NCBI GenBank assembly: GCA_965203345.1
Contig: CBDBCK010000028.1
Coordinates: 558,001 to 622,000 of the forward strand
Length of the DNA stretch: 64,000 nucleotides
DNA from: CBDBCK01 sp965203345
Lineage (GTDB): Bacteria > Chloroflexota > Dehalococcoidia > Lucifugimonadales > Lucifugimonadaceae
Direction of reading: 5' to 3'
Shown here one piece after another: positions 1 through 8,154 of this stretch. A program made the translations under genes and the position numbers. Numbering within the stretch: position 1 is the stretch's first letter; each line of letters starts with the position of its first letter. The notes under the pieces were generated by a model. That model did no database searches. It was given only the letters and a program-made list of their open reading frames with translations, and was not told the origin of the DNA.

Positions 1-2
1 TT

Positions 3-1865
3 GTGTGGCTGCCGGACAAAGATATATTTAAAGAAATAGCTTACGACTACGAAGCTATATCCCAGCGCTTAAGGGAGATGGCTTATTTGAACCCCGGTCT
101 GCATATTCGTCTGATAAGCCATTGGCACGAGCCCGAGATGGGTATCCATAACCAAGCGGCTTACTTTTTCGACGGTGGAGTCCGTTCTTACGTTGCCAGT
201 TTGAACCATCGTAGGGGAGCCGTTAATCCAAGCATTTTTCATCTGTCAGAGACAATGGACGACGTGATATTGGATGTGGCTATGCAGTACAGCGAGTCTG
301 TAGCTGAGAGTTGCTCGTCCTTCGCTAACTGTATACGTACACGTGACGGCGGGTCGCATGTTACGGGCTTCCGTTCTGCCCTTACACGGACAGTAAATGA
401 CTTGGCGAAGCGTACGAAATCCCTGAAGGATGACGTTACGTCTCTGTCTGGTGAAGATGTGCGTGAGGGTCTAACCAGCGTCATATCTGTCAAGCTTCGG
501 GATCCGCAGTTTGAAGGTCAGACCAAGGGGCGGCTTGGAAATCCTGAAGTGAAGGGTATAGTAGAGCAGGTAGTCGGCAAGAGGTTTGCTGAGTTCCTGG
601 AAGACAACCCAAGAGACGCCGTCGCCATATTGAATAAAACTATAACGGCGGCACGTGCTAGAGAAGCGGCACGTAAGGCGCGGGATCTTGTGCTGCGAAA
701 GAGCGCCATGCAAGGAGGCTCTCTGCCAGGTAAACTGGCTGACTGCTCCGAAAAAGACCCGAGAAAAAGCGAACTGTTTATAGTAGAAGGTGAGTCAGCA
801 GGAGGATCGGCGAAGCAGGGCAGAGACCGTTTTTTTCAAGCTATATTGCCGTTGCGAGGTAAGATACTCAACGTGGAAAAGGCTAAGCCTGAAAAGATGC
901 TTTCCCACGAAGAGATAGGAGCTCTTATAACGGCTATTGGGGCAGGAATAGGAGAAGACTACTCTACGGAGAGACTCCGCTACCATAAGGTCGTCATAAT
1001 GACCGACGCAGATGTTGACGGAGCGCATATACGGACGCTTCTCCTTACCTTTTTCTACCGCAACATGACATGTCTTATTGAAGAAGGGTACCTGTATATA
1101 GCGCAGCCACCCCTTTATAAGGCGTCTAAAGGTCGCTCTTCAAGCTGGCTCTACACTGATGATGAACTTCAAGAGTGGCTGGCGAAGACTATATATTCAG
1201 GAATACGTATAGTAAGTTCTCCGGAGGGCGGTATAGACACAGAAGCTTCTAATGCGTCCGAAGTTTTGGAGCATATCAGGCAGCTGGACGCTCTGATGTT
1301 GGATCTTAAGAAAATGGGACTTGAAGAGGATAAACTGCTTGAGCGTATTCGAGGGTCTGAGGTTGATGAAATCCAAGCCGAGGCGGATGAGGTAGCGGCC
1401 GATGATCAAGGCATGCAGCCGCCGATGTTCTTGGATAACGACGAAGGCACATTAACGGACGATATCGGGGAGACCCTAGATCCCTCTATAGATGCAGTGC
1501 TTGAGCGCGCAAAATTACTTTATAGGAAGGCGGGATACTTTGTGGACGCGGGCTTGTTTGCTATACAAAAGGGGGAAACCTGCCTTTCAGAAAACCTGCC
1601 TTGGAATGAGTTGCTGCAGGGTCTAGAAAAAGCGGCAGACAGGACAGGCCTAGGCATTCAACGATACAAAGGGCTTGGGGAGATGAACCCGGAACAGCTG
1701 TGGGAGACGACAATGTCCCCTGATAAGAGGGTAATGCTTCGGGTAACCACCGAAGACGCTCTTGCCGCAGATGAGATATTCCGTACATTGATGGGTGAGG
1801 ATGTAACCCCTCGCCGCAATTTTATACGGGCAAATGCCTTGGATGTCAAAAACTTAGACATCTAA
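3..1865 (+). CDS. gyrB: DNA gyrase subunit B, 5' end cut by window
   Basis: ATP-driven subunit of the A2B2 type II topoisomerase that introduces negative supercoils. The window starts inside the gene: the N-terminal GHKL ATPase core is missing and the first residues belong to the transducer domain (FDGGVRSYV near residue 57). The Toprim domain follows, with EGESAGG near residue 262 and DADVDG near 334 carrying the metal-binding acidic residues. The C-terminal part has RYKGLGEMNPEQLW near 553 and ends VKNLDI, a GyrB rather than ParE ending. Between YKASKG (about 377) and RYKGLGEM lies roughly 170 residues, partly acidic and poorly conserved, far longer than in Bacillus-type GyrB. The initial GTG codon is internal, not a real start. 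Identity is certain. Confidence 0.97.
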   Translation: MWLPDKDIFKEIAYDYEAISQRLREMAYLNPGLHIRLISHWHEPEMGIHNQAAYFFDGGVRSYVASLNHRRGAVNPSIFHLSETMDDVILDVAMQYSESVAESCSSFANCIRTRDGGSHVTGFRSALTRTVNDLAKRTKSLKDDVTSLSGEDVREGLTSVISVKLRDPQFEGQTKGRLGNPEVKGIVEQVVGKRFAEFLEDNPRDAVAILNKTITAARAREAARKARDLVLRKSAMQGGSLPGKLADCSEKDPRKSELFIVEGESAGGSAKQGRDRFFQAILPLRGKILNVEKAKPEKMLSHEEIGALITAIGAGIGEDYSTERLRYHKVVIMTDADVDGAHIRTLLLTFFYRNMTCLIEEGYLYIAQPPLYKASKGRSSSWLYTDDELQEWLAKTIYSGIRIVSSPEGGIDTEASNASEVLEHIRQLDALMLDLKKMGLEEDKLLERIRGSEVDEIQAEADEVAADDQGMQPPMFLDNDEGTLTDDIGETLDPSIDAVLERAKLLYRKAGYFVDAGLFAIQKGETCLSENLPWNELLQGLEKAADRTGLGIQRYKGLGEMNPEQLWETTMSPDKRVMLRVTTEDALAADEIFRTLMGEDVTPRRNFIRANALDVKNLDI

Positions 1866-2020
1866 CCGGCGGGGAGAAAATCTGGGATTATGCTCTTGAT
1901 AACAGACTGCCTGTATCTGCTTAACTAACTTATTTGTGTTTATAGGGTATCCGGTTCACAAACTAGAATGTCGTACTGAGCTAACGACTACAACTTTAGA
2001 GAATAAGCTTGAACCATAGA

Positions 2021-2983
2021 ATGTTTCCAACCGCCGATGACACAGTGATATGCTTTTCACATTCGGCTTATATGCTAGCGGCCACTTTTGAAGTCCGCAA
2101 TCCGACCGTACGCTTTTTTCAGACCTGGACGGTTGAAGAGACACTGTCTCGTATTGAGTCAGCGACGGTTCTCACAGTGTCCGGGTTTTGGCGAAACGAG
2201 ATGCTGGACGCTCCGCGCCTAAGGTTTGTGCAGTCGATAGGCGCGGGTGTAGATCAATTCCCGGTTGATGAGATGCGCTCAAGAGGCATACGGTTGGCAA
2301 GTGCTGCAGGAGTGAATCGGAACGCCGTAAGCGAACACGTTATGGCTATGATGCTGGCTTTCACAAGGCAGCTCCATACGGGCCGTGACAACCAACGCAA
2401 GAAGCTGTGGCGGAAGATGATATCAAACAGAATGGAACGCGAGAGTGAGCTGGGTGGCAAAAACTTGCTGATATTTGGGCTGGGAGATATAGGTTCACGT
2501 GTTGCATTACTTGCCAAGTCGTTTGGGATGCGAGTGACGGGTATCAGGCGGAGGCCAGAGTTGGGTGGCACCGCAGATGTCGTAGAACCACCGGAACTGT
2601 TACCCGAACTTCTGCCGGAAGCTGACTTCGTAGTGCTGACTTGCCCTTTGAACGCCGATACGGAGCTCGTTATAGACGTCAAGGCTTTCTCTACGATGAA
2701 ATCTACGGCGATATTAATAAACGCTGCTCGAGGGCGGGTGGTGAATGAAGAAGTATTGATAGAGGCGTTAAGTGAAGGACGCATAGCAGGAGCAGGTCTC
2801 GACCATTTCTGGGAAGAACCACTTTCTCCGAACTCTCCACTCTGGGATATGGACAACGTGATAATCACACCGCATACCGCTGGGGAAACGGAAGCATATG
2901 AAGAGAGAGTGATAGGCGTACTGCTGGAAAATCTGAATAGGTTGTGGACGGGCGAAAGACTGTTATGGAACGAGGTTGTGTGA
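2021..2983 (+). CDS. D-2-hydroxyacid dehydrogenase family protein
   Basis: NAD(P)-dependent oxidoreductase of the D-isomer 2-hydroxyacid dehydrogenase family, interconverting 2-oxoacids and D-2-hydroxyacids in the cytoplasm. From the ATG at 2021 it is 320 residues, a normal family length. The Rossmann motif GLGDIG lies near residues 153-158. The catalytic triad is visible: Arg in NAARGR (about 237), Glu in the EEP motif (about 266) and His in TPHTAG (about 285). An in-frame TTG at 2009 is an alternative start, but it adds only four residues and no better ribosome site is seen. The substrate cannot be told from sequence; the overall look is of the glyoxylate/phosphoglycerate-dehydrogenase-like branch. 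It follows gyrB with about 155 bases between and stands alone. Confidence 0.88.
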   Translation: MFPTADDTVICFSHSAYMLAATFEVRNPTVRFFQTWTVEETLSRIESATVLTVSGFWRNEMLDAPRLRFVQSIGAGVDQFPVDEMRSRGIRLASAAGVNRNAVSEHVMAMMLAFTRQLHTGRDNQRKKLWRKMISNRMERESELGGKNLLIFGLGDIGSRVALLAKSFGMRVTGIRRRPELGGTADVVEPPELLPELLPEADFVVLTCPLNADTELVIDVKAFSTMKSTAILINAARGRVVNEEVLIEALSEGRIAGAGLDHFWEEPLSPNSPLWDMDNVIITPHTAGETEAYEERVIGVLLENLNRLWTGERLLWNEVV

Positions 2984-3218
2984 GACTGAGCCTGCCCTTG
3001 CTTACACGTGAATCGATAAGGACTAAGTTAGTCTTAATGTTTTCACAGGGACGCTGGAGACCTATGCATTTCATGGGTTCGGTTGCTTTGTCGTATTTGT
3101 TTATCAGCATGTGCTGAGATGTAACACCAAGCGCATCAATTGTTTTCTTTAAGTATCAATCTGATCTGAGTAAGCTTTCATCATGTGGATGGCGCCACTT
3201 TTGTTTACTAGCTAGGGC

Positions 3219-3581
3219 TTATCGTCTTACGATTTTGCCAGTTCCTGGATGAGTGTAGTGTGTGGCGTTCGTTTTTCGTGAGTTCTTGGATTTTACTTTC
3301 TCCATAGCCTGCCTGCCTGTCGCTCCCAAGGAGTACATTGTGCCTATAGCTACGAATAGAACGTCTGCCGCTTCCAGACAGGTTTCCTCAGGGTCTCCGC
3401 TTTCGTACGCTTCCCGTAGCTCAGCGACTTCCTCTTCAAGCAAGGCCATCCTGTTCTGAGCCATTTCTGGCTCTTGTCCCTCCGCGCATGGGGTAGCGTT
3501 CCACCTTTCATGGAAGAGGAACACCTCTCGTGCCAGCGCGGCGACAGCTTTTTCAAACGGTCTGAATGGATCGTTGGTCAA
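3219..3581 (-). CDS. MazG-like nucleotide pyrophosphohydrolase
   Basis: A 120-residue all-alpha NTP-PPase of the MazG / phosphoribosyl-ATP-pyrophosphatase-like superfamily, expected to hydrolyse nucleoside triphosphates to monophosphate and pyrophosphate. The metal-binding pattern is present: EEEVAELREA around residue 49 and EAADVLFVA about 20 residues later, together giving the paired acidic helices. It starts at a TTG with AAGGAGG placed about 7 bases upstream, which decides the start. It is the last gene of the minus-strand run obgE-nadD-pyrE, about 40 bases after pyrE. The natural substrate (housecleaning of aberrant nucleotides or another pyrimidine/purine NTP) is not deducible. Confidence 0.8.
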   Translation of the reverse strand: MTNDPFRPFEKAVAALAREVFLFHERWNATPCAEGQEPEMAQNRMALLEEEVAELREAYESGDPEETCLEAADVLFVAIGTMYSLGATGRQAMEKVKSKNSRKTNATHYTHPGTGKIVRR

Positions 3582-3621
3582 ATTGAGCCTCCTTGTTGGC
3601 TTTGCGGATCCTGAAGGCGTG

Positions 3622-4200
3622 TCAAGCTAATTTTGTGTTGATCACGCCTTCAGAGGAGCTTTCTAGAATGGAGAAAAGCAGGATACCTCTGCGTTTCAAC
3701 TCCTCTGATCCACCCATATTCCTGTTCAGTATGGCCATTACATATGCAACTTCGGCACCTTCTTCCTGAACGGCTTCTATGGCTGAGATTACTGAGGCGC
3801 CTGTGGAGATTGCATCCTCTATTATCACAACACGCTCCTTTGGTGCTAAGTGTCCCTCGATAAGTCCTCCCATGCCATATTGCTTGCGCTCTTTTCGGAC
3901 GAAGAAGGCTCTAGCATCTATGTTTTGCTGGGCGCAAAGCACGCAGAGAGCGCCGGCTATGGGGATTGCACCATGCGCCGGTCCACCGAATCCCTCTGGA
4001 AGAGGGTCTATATTGCGTATTTGTTCAATGAAGAGTTCAGCCACTATGCGCACGCTCTCTGGATGAAGGGTAAGGAGTCGTCCGTCAAAGTAGTAGCTGC
4101 TCTTTAGCCCGCTGGACAAGGTGAACTCTCCGAACTTCAGAGCGCCTATCTCTTTTGCTATCGTTATCAGTCTTTCGGCTTTGGTAGTTGGAGAATTCAC
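3622..4200 (-). CDS. pyrE: Orotate phosphoribosyltransferase
   Basis: Transfers the phosphoribosyl group of PRPP to orotate, giving OMP in de novo UMP synthesis. The protein is 192 residues. The PRPP-binding signature of type I phosphoribosyltransferases is seen as VVIIEDAISTGAS near residue 125, and GPAHGAIPIA near 75 matches the substrate loop of PyrE. It uses a GTG start. It lies 29 bases after nadD in the same direction, so it is probably co-transcribed with obgE and nadD. No separate regulatory element is visible in the short gap. Confidence 0.93.
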   Translation of the reverse strand: MNSPTTKAERLITIAKEIGALKFGEFTLSSGLKSSYYFDGRLLTLHPESVRIVAELFIEQIRNIDPLPEGFGGPAHGAIPIAGALCVLCAQQNIDARAFFVRKERKQYGMGGLIEGHLAPKERVVIIEDAISTGASVISAIEAVQEEGAEVAYVMAILNRNMGGSEELKRRGILLFSILESSSEGVINTKLA

Positions 4201-4229
4201 GATGAGGTCACAGTCTCAGATAGGTTTGG

Positions 4230-4853
4230 TCAATATATTTGGTTAATTAGTATGTAGTTTAGCACCTTTTCAGGAACCATGCCGTCAAGAGGCCTGCCTT
4301 TTTCAAGTCGGGAGCGTACCTCGCGACCACTAACGGGATTTGCTAACTTATTGAGGTGGACCATAAATGTATTTTGTAAAATTTTCTCGTTTGCGATTTT
4401 CGAATCCAGATCAAAACCTGGGCGGCTAACTACTATCAGACCAGCTTTTGTAAATACTTGATCCGGCGATACCCACTCAGCGATTTTGGAAGCTGCATCT
4501 GCGCCCAACACTATGTAGTATTGGTTTTGGCCTGTTAAATATCTTTCCATATCTGCTAATGTGTCTGTGGTACGAGTTTCGCCGCCACGTTCTATATCCA
4601 AGGTGGATACAAAGGCGCGCGGCTCGTCTTCTATAGCTAGACGCGTCATAGCTAGCCTATCTTGCGGGGAGGCGGATGGTATTGTTGTTCTAAGGCGTGG
4701 GAGGTGCGCAGGAACAACCGCTATTTTGTCCACGTATCCCGAATCGATAACTGCTCGAATTACTGCAAGGTGGCCGTTGTGAAAGGGATCGAATGTCCCT
4801 CCGAACACTCCTATACGCTTTGCTGTCAAATCCGTGAATTTTCCTTTGTTCAC
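4230..4853 (-). CDS. nadD: Nicotinate-nucleotide adenylyltransferase
   Basis: Adenylates nicotinic acid mononucleotide to deamido-NAD in NAD synthesis. The 207-residue protein has the nucleotidyltransferase motif GGTFDPFHNGH near residue 20, and VLGADA near 118 fits the NadD core. The second family motif, normally ISSTxIR near the C-terminus, is here VSGREVR, so Ser is kept but the usual Ser/Thr positions are replaced by Gly and Arg. The GTG start overlaps the stop of obgE in GTGA, a sign of translational coupling. obgE-nadD adjacency is common in bacteria and supports the call. Confidence 0.92.
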   Translation of the reverse strand: MNKGKFTDLTAKRIGVFGGTFDPFHNGHLAVIRAVIDSGYVDKIAVVPAHLPRLRTTIPSASPQDRLAMTRLAIEDEPRAFVSTLDIERGGETRTTDTLADMERYLTGQNQYYIVLGADAASKIAEWVSPDQVFTKAGLIVVSRPGFDLDSKIANEKILQNTFMVHLNKLANPVSGREVRSRLEKGRPLDGMVPEKVLNYILINQIY

Positions 4854-6169
4854 TCCCAGATGAACTCCTTTTCGCCTAAGATTACTACATCGCCTGGTTG
4901 TAGACCGGTTTTTTCAAGGGCTGTTATGATTCCCCAATCATTCAACTTGCGGCGAAACTGAGCGAGTGCCTCAGGATTGTTTAGGTCGCTGGCTCTGGAT
5001 ATACGCACCGCCTTTCGATGATTGATGACGAAAGTGTTTTCATCAGTCCTTTGGACGGCGGGCAGCAGAGTATCAGCCGGAGCGCGTGTGTGCTCCAGCG
5101 GCCTTATAATGACCTCTGTAGTCCAGTCAGTAGACAAGTTATTACTATTTCTCTCGTTACTTAGCGCGACCAAACGTTTTATCTCATCAATAAAACTAGC
5201 AATCCCTTTCTCTGAATTGGCGTCAACGGACATGACCGCCGGATTTTCATCAAACAGCTCTTGCGAGCAATTGCGAAGCGACTTTACGATAGATTCCTCT
5301 TCTACTTCATTCAACATGTCGCACTTGGAGAGAACGACTACCGACGGTTTTCTTGTAGCTTGGTCGTCTACAGATTTTGCGTTTTGTACTAAGGTCCTCA
5401 ACGTCTCAAGGCAATTCTTATCGTCATCGTCGGCGGCTATCAAGTAAACGGCACATTGAGCATTCGCTATGTATAAGAGGAACTGGCTGGTAACAGATGG
5501 TATGCTGTCCATTTTCTGTGCGATAGCAGGTATCTCTACTACCAGTAGGGAGGCTATTGAGTCAGCTACCAGACCTGAAACAGGCTTTATAGTGGTGAAA
5601 GGGTACACGTCTATCTTAGGTTTCGCGTTTGTTATGGATGCAAGTAGAGTCGATTTCCCGGAGTTAGGTTTTCCCAATAACACAACGTCGCAGGTTTTTT
5701 CAAGCGCTAGAATGGCTTCTGCGGTTTCACCTTCTTCACCCGCTTCAGCTAGTAGGGGGACCTTATTAGAGGCCGCGGCAAATCTTGTGTTGCCGCGGCC
5801 TCCTGCCCCTCCGACTGCTAATACTGTTTTCATACCAGAGCGCGGGAGTCTAGCCGTGAAACGTCGCTCACCGTCTATTACTTTATAAATGGCTGTTCCT
5901 TCAGGCACCCGCATAATAAGACTTTCCCCTGATCGGCCGTTGAGATTGCGAGACAACCCCTTCTTACCGGGCGCGGCTTTAAAGACCCCTTTACCCTTGA
6001 AGTAGTCTATGCTTTCAAAAGAAGCGCCTGCGCAAACTACTACGTCCCCTCCTCTTCCTCCATCACCGCCGTTTGGTCCACCATAGGGCGTATGTGCTTC
6101 TCTGCGAAACGACACCGACCCGTTCCCACCATCGCCTGCCTTGACTCGTACCTTGACCTGAGTGCTCAA
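4850..6169 (-). CDS. obgE: Obg/CgtA family GTPase with degraded GTPase motifs
   Basis: Obg proteins bind the 50S ribosomal subunit and link its assembly to GTP level. All three domains are present in 439 residues: the glycine-rich Obg fold (1-158), the G domain (159-340) and the C-terminal OCT domain ending GDVVILGEKEFIWE. The P-loop GKPNSGKST (166-174) and switch I YPFTT (189-193) are intact. The G3 motif, normally DIPG, is EIPA at 212-215 and the following glycine-rich switch II is lost. The G4 motif NKxD is SKCD (281-284) and G5 is poor. Nucleotide hydrolysis or specificity is therefore probably altered. It starts at TTG, the first gene of a minus-strand operon with nadD, pyrE and the MazG-like gene. 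Confidence 0.9.
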   Translation of the reverse strand: MSTQVKVRVKAGDGGNGSVSFRREAHTPYGGPNGGDGGRGGDVVVCAGASFESIDYFKGKGVFKAAPGKKGLSRNLNGRSGESLIMRVPEGTAIYKVIDGERRFTARLPRSGMKTVLAVGGAGGRGNTRFAAASNKVPLLAEAGEEGETAEAILALEKTCDVVLLGKPNSGKSTLLASITNAKPKIDVYPFTTIKPVSGLVADSIASLLVVEIPAIAQKMDSIPSVTSQFLLYIANAQCAVYLIAADDDDKNCLETLRTLVQNAKSVDDQATRKPSVVVLSKCDMLNEVEEESIVKSLRNCSQELFDENPAVMSVDANSEKGIASFIDEIKRLVALSNERNSNNLSTDWTTEVIIRPLEHTRAPADTLLPAVQRTDENTFVINHRKAVRISRASDLNNPEALAQFRRKLNDWGIITALEKTGLQPGDVVILGEKEFIWE

Positions 6170-6295
6170 AGTGAGTATTGGTCTTTAGCTTCCAGAGCGT
6201 GGGCTGGTTGTCCTAAGTTGATCATCATGACTGATGTTATATCTCGTTTCTTACAAATAACGATATGCTGTTCTCTAGTCGGCCGAAAAAAGGAT

Positions 6296-6620
6296 TCTGT
6301 GAAGTCGGGAAATAACTTCCTGAGTTAGTTTTTACAGAGCGGAAGGAACTGGTATCTTAGCACCTAGCTCTCCTGTATAGACCGGATTTTCTAGCGCTTG
6401 TTTATATACTTCTCCACGTATACCAGACTATAACCGAAGGGCAATTATCGCAGGCATATCCTTTTCGTTATCTATGATTATGGTGATCACTACTCCGAGA
6501 CTTTGAATTTTCTCCAATTCTTGGAAGGAAGCATCTCTTGTGCTATTATTGACCGCGTCCGTTTTTTGTGATGAAAAAGCACTTAGAGTTGTCTCCAGCG
6601 TATTTACGATTGTCAGCGTG
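6296..6620 (-). pseudogene. Decayed coding relic, possible secreted protein fragment
   Basis: Within the 629-base stretch 6170-6798, which holds no intact gene, the minus strand translates in one frame into a protein-like segment. It includes the run LGVVITIIIDNEKDMPAII and, after an in-frame TAG (6428-6430), YTGELGAKIPVPSAL, followed by TAA (6332-6334) and further protein-like residues. The pattern of a beta strand, a 'DMPAIIALL'-like helix and a 'GAKIPVSAL'-like strand resembles the start of secreted proteins of this lineage. Two in-frame stops and no start mark it as a remnant. The remainder of the gap shows nothing I can support. The family assignment is a guess. Confidence 0.35.
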
Positions 6621-6798
6621 TTCTAGGACTAACTCAAGTGACTCACACGAAAGTCCTTGCTGTTATATACGGACCGAAGCCCATTCCAATATAAAGATTG
6701 CGTGTGTGTCGATTTGTTGAGCTATATACACTTATCTTATAAGAACCTTTTATGCGCCGCGAGGCTCCTGATTCAGGGACGCATTCAATACCAAACAC

Positions 6799-7362
6799 AT
6801 GAATATAACATGCTACATCGCCACAAGTGCTGATGGGTATATAGCCGACTCTGAAGGAGGAGTTGCATGGCTGGAGGCTGTTGAAACCTCATACAGTCAA
6901 TCTACGGTTCCCACTTCATCAGATGAAGATTATGGCTACGCTCAGTTTTTGTCTAAAACCGATGCTCTGATGATGGGGCGGAACACTTATGACCAGATCC
7001 GTGGCTTTGGAGAGTGGCCGTATGGAGATAAGCCGACGTGCGTATTCACTAATCGACCTGCAGATGTCGATCCTCCTGTGTCGGTCAAGTTTATCTCCAG
7101 GGATGTAGTTGCTAGCGTTCACGACTGCGCAGCTAGGTATGGAGATAATATATGGCTGGTGGGCGGTGCAAATCTCTTGGCGAGTTTCCGCGCTCATGGG
7201 CTGGTGGATCGATACATAATTACAGTACTGCCCATCTTACTTGGAGACGGGGTACCGCTTTTTGTAAGAGGACATCCCCCTGCCAAAGAGCGTTTACGTC
7301 TGTCATCCTGCTATTCATATCGAAGTGGCTTTATTCAGGTTTGTTATGAGCCAATGCAGTGA
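6799..7362 (+). CDS. RibD C-terminal / dihydrofolate-reductase-like protein
   Basis: A 187-residue protein of the RibD C-terminal (DHFR-like) superfamily, the YyaP/YwjB kind of small NADPH-dependent reductase. The N-terminal strand and loop CYIATSADGYIAD match the family opening, MGRNTYDQIRGFGEWPY near residue 60 matches the cofactor region, and IWLVGGANLLASF near 117 followed by LPILLGDGVPLF is the family's C-terminal hallmark. It is not a canonical FolA, and no riboflavin genes are nearby, so the substrate is unknown. It starts at ATG in the middle of a gene-poor patch, flanked by two decayed genes on the opposite strand. Confidence 0.8.
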   Translation: MNITCYIATSADGYIADSEGGVAWLEAVETSYSQSTVPTSSDEDYGYAQFLSKTDALMMGRNTYDQIRGFGEWPYGDKPTCVFTNRPADVDPPVSVKFISRDVVASVHDCAARYGDNIWLVGGANLLASFRAHGLVDRYIITVLPILLGDGVPLFVRGHPPAKERLRLSSCYSYRSGFIQVCYEPMQ

Positions 7363-7488
7363 CATTGCTCCCAAGATGGAGAAGAAGGTAGCCTTTCTTT
7401 TTTGATAATTGATCGCGTAAAAGTTTATGACGTCGGGCTCTGTTTACTCTTATTAACCTCTACGATTTAGTCCCCTTATGACACGCGT

Positions 7489-7962
7489 TCACAACAGCTT
7501 ATCCATCTCAATAACCCAATCCTCTACGCCGTCATAGACTCCATCAAGACGTTTGCCTTTGCCGTTGTAACGATAACCTAACCGTTTATGTAGGGCAAGA
7601 GCACGAGGGTTTAGATCCTGATTGACCCCCAAGCTCATAGCGTGCATACTTTGTTCACGGGCTATGTCTTCAATTACCCCGATTAAGAAGGTTCCGTAGC
7701 CTTTACCACGTTGTGCTTGTGCTATGTATAGGTCTTCTATCTCTGGGTAGATCTAGTTTCCAGTTGCTCGTGTATGTAGGATTCCCCAGCGATGCAGATT
7801 CCTCCTTCGTACAGCAAAACCCGTTCCCGGGTAAGTGTTCTTTAGATAGTTCAAGCGTTTTTCTGACTCATCGAAATCCCAGCTCCGTTCTATGCGCAAA
7901 GCCTCTAAATCTACCAAGTCTGCTGGCGAAGCGATTTTGATATGGAGATCTATAGACCGCAT
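7489..7962 (-). pseudogene. GNAT acetyltransferase, frameshifted
   Basis: A complete GNAT-fold acetyltransferase can be read only by changing frame twice. The first part (7962 to about 7820) encodes an N-terminus ending NTYPGTG. Near an A-run on the + strand at about 7816-7819 the sense continues in another frame (LLYEGGICIAGESYIHEQLE), and near 7750 it returns to the first frame at YPEIEDLYIAQAQRGKGYG. The acetyl-CoA motif QRGKGYG and the late motif NPRALALHKRLGY are clear, ending at TGA 7489-7491. The first frame alone stops at TAG near 7750. It is either a recent pseudogene or two sequencing/assembly indels; the well-kept protein sequence in each segment fits both. Confidence 0.75.
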
Positions 7963-8154
7963 ATTCTATCAATTCTTAGATAAGGCTGAACGGTTTTCTT
8001 GCGTCGAATTTCAAATAAAAGATACCAGGGACAAGTGTCTGGTGGCCGATGCGCATCTTCTGTTTCTCCCAGGATGAACTGGTCCATTCCTCAAACGATA
8101 ACTGCTGGGCGTGATACTCTAAGAGCAGAGTTCTTCCCTTGATTCAATTCCAGT

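Noticed and set aside
2254..2868. Open frame of about 200 codons antisense to the hydroxyacid dehydrogenase gene
   Set aside because: It lies wholly within a clear gene on the other strand and its translation has low-complexity, Ser-rich character with no motif.
3018..3035. Near-palindrome after the hydroxyacid dehydrogenase gene
   Set aside because: The stem is AT-rich and has a bulge, with no convincing T-run; too weak to call a terminator.
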